From assembly GCF_036250695.1 (NCBI RefSeq), contig NZ_CP109427.1, positions 4,712,001 to 4,776,000 of the forward strand: a stretch of DNA of 64,000 nt, read 5' to 3'. Source of the stretch: Streptomyces sp. NBC_01497. GTDB taxonomy: Bacteria; Actinomycetota; Actinomycetes; Streptomycetales; Streptomycetaceae. Under the pieces are notes generated by a model that worked only from the letters and a program-made list of their open reading frames with translations, did not search any database and was not told where the DNA came from. The position numbers were made by a program, and so were the translations under genes. Positions within the stretch are counted from its first letter, which is position 1; each line of letters opens with the position of its first letter. This document shows, in pieces, positions 62,339-64,000 of this stretch.

Positions 62339-63961
62339 TTGAGTACGGGATCCGGAGCAGACTCCGCCCCCGCACCGCACTCCGCCCACGACACAGAAGA
62401 CAGTTCTCCCAGTACTCCCAGCTCCCCCGGCACTCCCGGGGCCCGCCCCGGGACCGCCATATCCGGCGACGGTACGGACGCCGACTCCGTATCCACCGCC
62501 GCTCGGACGGCGCAAGCGGCCGGCGAGGGCCTCGCGGCGGCCGACGCCGTCACCGATCCCCCCGCCCCGGACGCACCCGCCACGGACACCGCGCCCGCCT
62601 CCGGCTCCCCTTCCGCCCCCGACGCCGGCAGCGGCGACACGGGTGCGGCGGCCCTGCCGGACACCGCGCCCGGCGGCATGTTCTCCTCTCTCAAGATCCG
62701 CAACTACCGGCTGTTCGCGACCGGTGCCGTCGTGTCCAACATCGGTACGTGGATGTCCCGCGTCACGCAGGACTGGCTGGTCCTCAGCCTCACCCACTCC
62801 TCGGCCGCCGTCGGCATCACGACGGCCCTCCAGTTCCTGCCGATGCTCCTCTTCGGCCTCTACGGCGGCGTCCTCGTGGACCGCTATCCGAAGCGCAGGC
62901 TGCTGCTCGGGACGCAGGGGGCCATGGGCCTGTGCGGTCTCGTCCTGGCGACACTCACGCTGTCCGGACACGTCCAGGTCTGGCACGTGTACCTGATCGC
63001 GTTCCTCGTCGGTGTCGTGACGGTGGTGGACAACCCGACACGGCAGTCGTTCGTCTCCGAGATGGTCGGCCCGAACCAGCTGCGGAACGCCGTCAGCCTG
63101 AATTCGGCCAACTTCCAGACCGCGCGCCTGGTCGGTCCCGCCGTCGCCGGTGTCCTGATCACCTCGGTCGGCAGCGGCTACTCGTTCCTCTTCAACGGCC
63201 TGTCCTTCCTCGCACCCCTCACCGGACTGCTCCTCATGCGCTCCGGCGAACTGCACAAGGGCCGGCTCGTGAAGCGGGGGAAGGGGCAGCTCAGGGAGGG
63301 CCTGCGGTATGTGAAGGGGCGGCCTGAGCTGATCGCCCCGATCGTCCTCGTGGGTTTCGTGGGGACGTTCGGCTTCAACTTCCCGATCTGGCTGACGGCG
63401 TTCGCGAACAACGTCTTCCACGGGGGCGCGGGGCTGTACTCGTTCTTCAACATCCTGATGGCGGCGGGCTCACTGATCGGCGCGCTCCTCGCGGCGCGCA
63501 GGCGCTCGACGCGGCTGCGGCTGCTGGTCTTCGCGGCGGCCGCGTTCGGGCTGCTGGAGGTCCTCGTGTCCTTCTCGCCGTACGTCTGGCTGTTCTGCCT
63601 GGTCCTCGTGCCGATCGGCATGATGGGCATGACGACCAACATCAGCGCGAACACGACGGTGCAGATGGCCGCCGAGCCCGCGATGCGGGGGCGCGTGCTG
63701 AGCCTCTACATGATGGTGTTCGTCGGCGGCACCCCCATCGGCGGACCGCTGCTGGGCTGGGTGACCGACAGGTTCGGCGCCCGCGTCGGCTTCCTGGCGG
63801 GCGGCGGTGTCACGCTGATCGCCGCGCTCGTCGTCGGGTTCGTCCTGGTCAAGGTCGTCGGCGTACGGCCGCGGATGGGCGTGCGCAGGGGACTGCCGTA
63901 CGTGGAACTCGTTCCGCGCGAGGGCAGCCGCAGGGAGGCGGAGCTGGCCTCTGTCGGGTGA
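62339..63961 (+). CDS. MFS transporter (EntS/MFS_3 type)
   Basis: The 540-residue protein has a ~113-residue Ser/Thr/Ala/Asp/Pro-rich N-terminal extension, then a complete 12-helix MFS domain starting MFSSLKIRNYRLFATGAVVSNIGTWM. The MFS_3 motifs include LYGGVLVDRYPKRRLL and AVSLNSANFQTARLVGPAVAG. Such carriers export siderophores or drugs. The TTG start has GAGGAGGCGAAC directly ahead, better than the internal ATG at 62678. Linked to the MarR gene, so a regulated efflux pair is likely. Confidence 0.9.
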   Translation: MSTGSGADSAPAPHSAHDTEDSSPSTPSSPGTPGARPGTAISGDGTDADSVSTAARTAQAAGEGLAAADAVTDPPAPDAPATDTAPASGSPSAPDAGSGDTGAAALPDTAPGGMFSSLKIRNYRLFATGAVVSNIGTWMSRVTQDWLVLSLTHSSAAVGITTALQFLPMLLFGLYGGVLVDRYPKRRLLLGTQGAMGLCGLVLATLTLSGHVQVWHVYLIAFLVGVVTVVDNPTRQSFVSEMVGPNQLRNAVSLNSANFQTARLVGPAVAGVLITSVGSGYSFLFNGLSFLAPLTGLLLMRSGELHKGRLVKRGKGQLREGLRYVKGRPELIAPIVLVGFVGTFGFNFPIWLTAFANNVFHGGAGLYSFFNILMAAGSLIGALLAARRRSTRLRLLVFAAAAFGLLEVLVSFSPYVWLFCLVLVPIGMMGMTTNISANTTVQMAAEPAMRGRVLSLYMMVFVGGTPIGGPLLGWVTDRFGARVGFLAGGGVTLIAALVVGFVLVKVVGVRPRMGVRRGLPYVELVPREGSRREAELASVG

Positions 63962-64000
63962 TCCCGGCTCCCGGTGCGAAAGGGCGGGCGGCGCGTTCGG

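Noticed and set aside
61733..63421. A 562-codon open frame antisense to the MarR-MFS pair
   Set aside because: It covers the marR operator and both real genes; no start signal or domain.

Overview
The window is a gene-dense, very GC-rich stretch of chromosome from an actinomycete, almost certainly Streptomyces. The evidence is strong third-position G/C, many GTG and TTG starts, a DasR-type operator, CIRCE-controlled groEL without groES, futalosine-pathway menaquinone genes, and a gene order that, from memory, follows the conserved core around SCO4281-SCO4337 of S. coelicolor. I see no insertion sequence, phage, CRISPR array, tRNA or rRNA, so this is core chromosome rather than an accessory island.

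Region by region. 1-2.6 kb: the 3' part of a PAS-GGDEF diguanylate cyclase (CdgB type) and a Pro/Gln-rich membrane-anchored protein with a carbohydrate-binding-like domain. 2.7-7.5 kb: PfkB sugar kinase, nagA and nagK on the minus strand, divergent from a sugar-binding lipoprotein, with a DasR-like operator and two further palindromes between them. 7.5-11.9 kb: a DUF3263 protein, otsB and otsA (trehalose, convergent), and a glucosyl-3-phosphoglycerate synthase-like glycosyltransferase. 12.0-13.9 kb: a SAM-I riboswitch, a threonine-synthase-family enzyme, a ubiquitin-like sulfur carrier and a terminator. 14-16.7 kb: cold-shock protein, then groEL behind two CIRCE elements. 16.7-20 kb: metallophosphoesterase and a flippase-like membrane protein with a 14-unit repeat. 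20.1-23.9 kb: an N-acetylmuramic acid module (PTS EIIBC, murQ, RpiR regulator).

24-30 kb: two small proteins, an MFS transporter, an HD hydrolase, and a copper ATPase divergent from cutC, with two CsoR-type palindromes and a second DasR-like site. 30-40.4 kb: HelD-family RNA polymerase helicase, XPB helicase, VanZ protein, a large helicase-domain/WYL-type protein and a membrane protein. 40.5-44 kb: an iron-siderophore ABC operon behind an iron box. 44-51.2 kb: a HAD hydrolase overlapping an antisense membrane protein, a second cold-shock protein, mqnD-mqnB, a DUF2771 lipoprotein, MFS and DUF3027 genes. 51.9-64 kb: a 1075-residue sacsin/Hsp90-like ATPase, a secreted DUF5707 protein, a CtpE-like P-type ATPase, a DUF2530 protein, a purine permease, an orphan ribbon-helix-helix protein, and a MarR-MFS pair.

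Two themes recur. One is recycling of cell-wall and chitin sugars (nagK, nagA, the murNAc module, DasR-like sites). The other is control by metals, heat and metabolites (CsoR, iron and CIRCE boxes, SAM riboswitch). The most interesting signal is the SAM riboswitch placed over a threonine-synthase paralogue plus a sulfur carrier, which suggests homocysteine or methionine synthesis rather than threonine synthesis.
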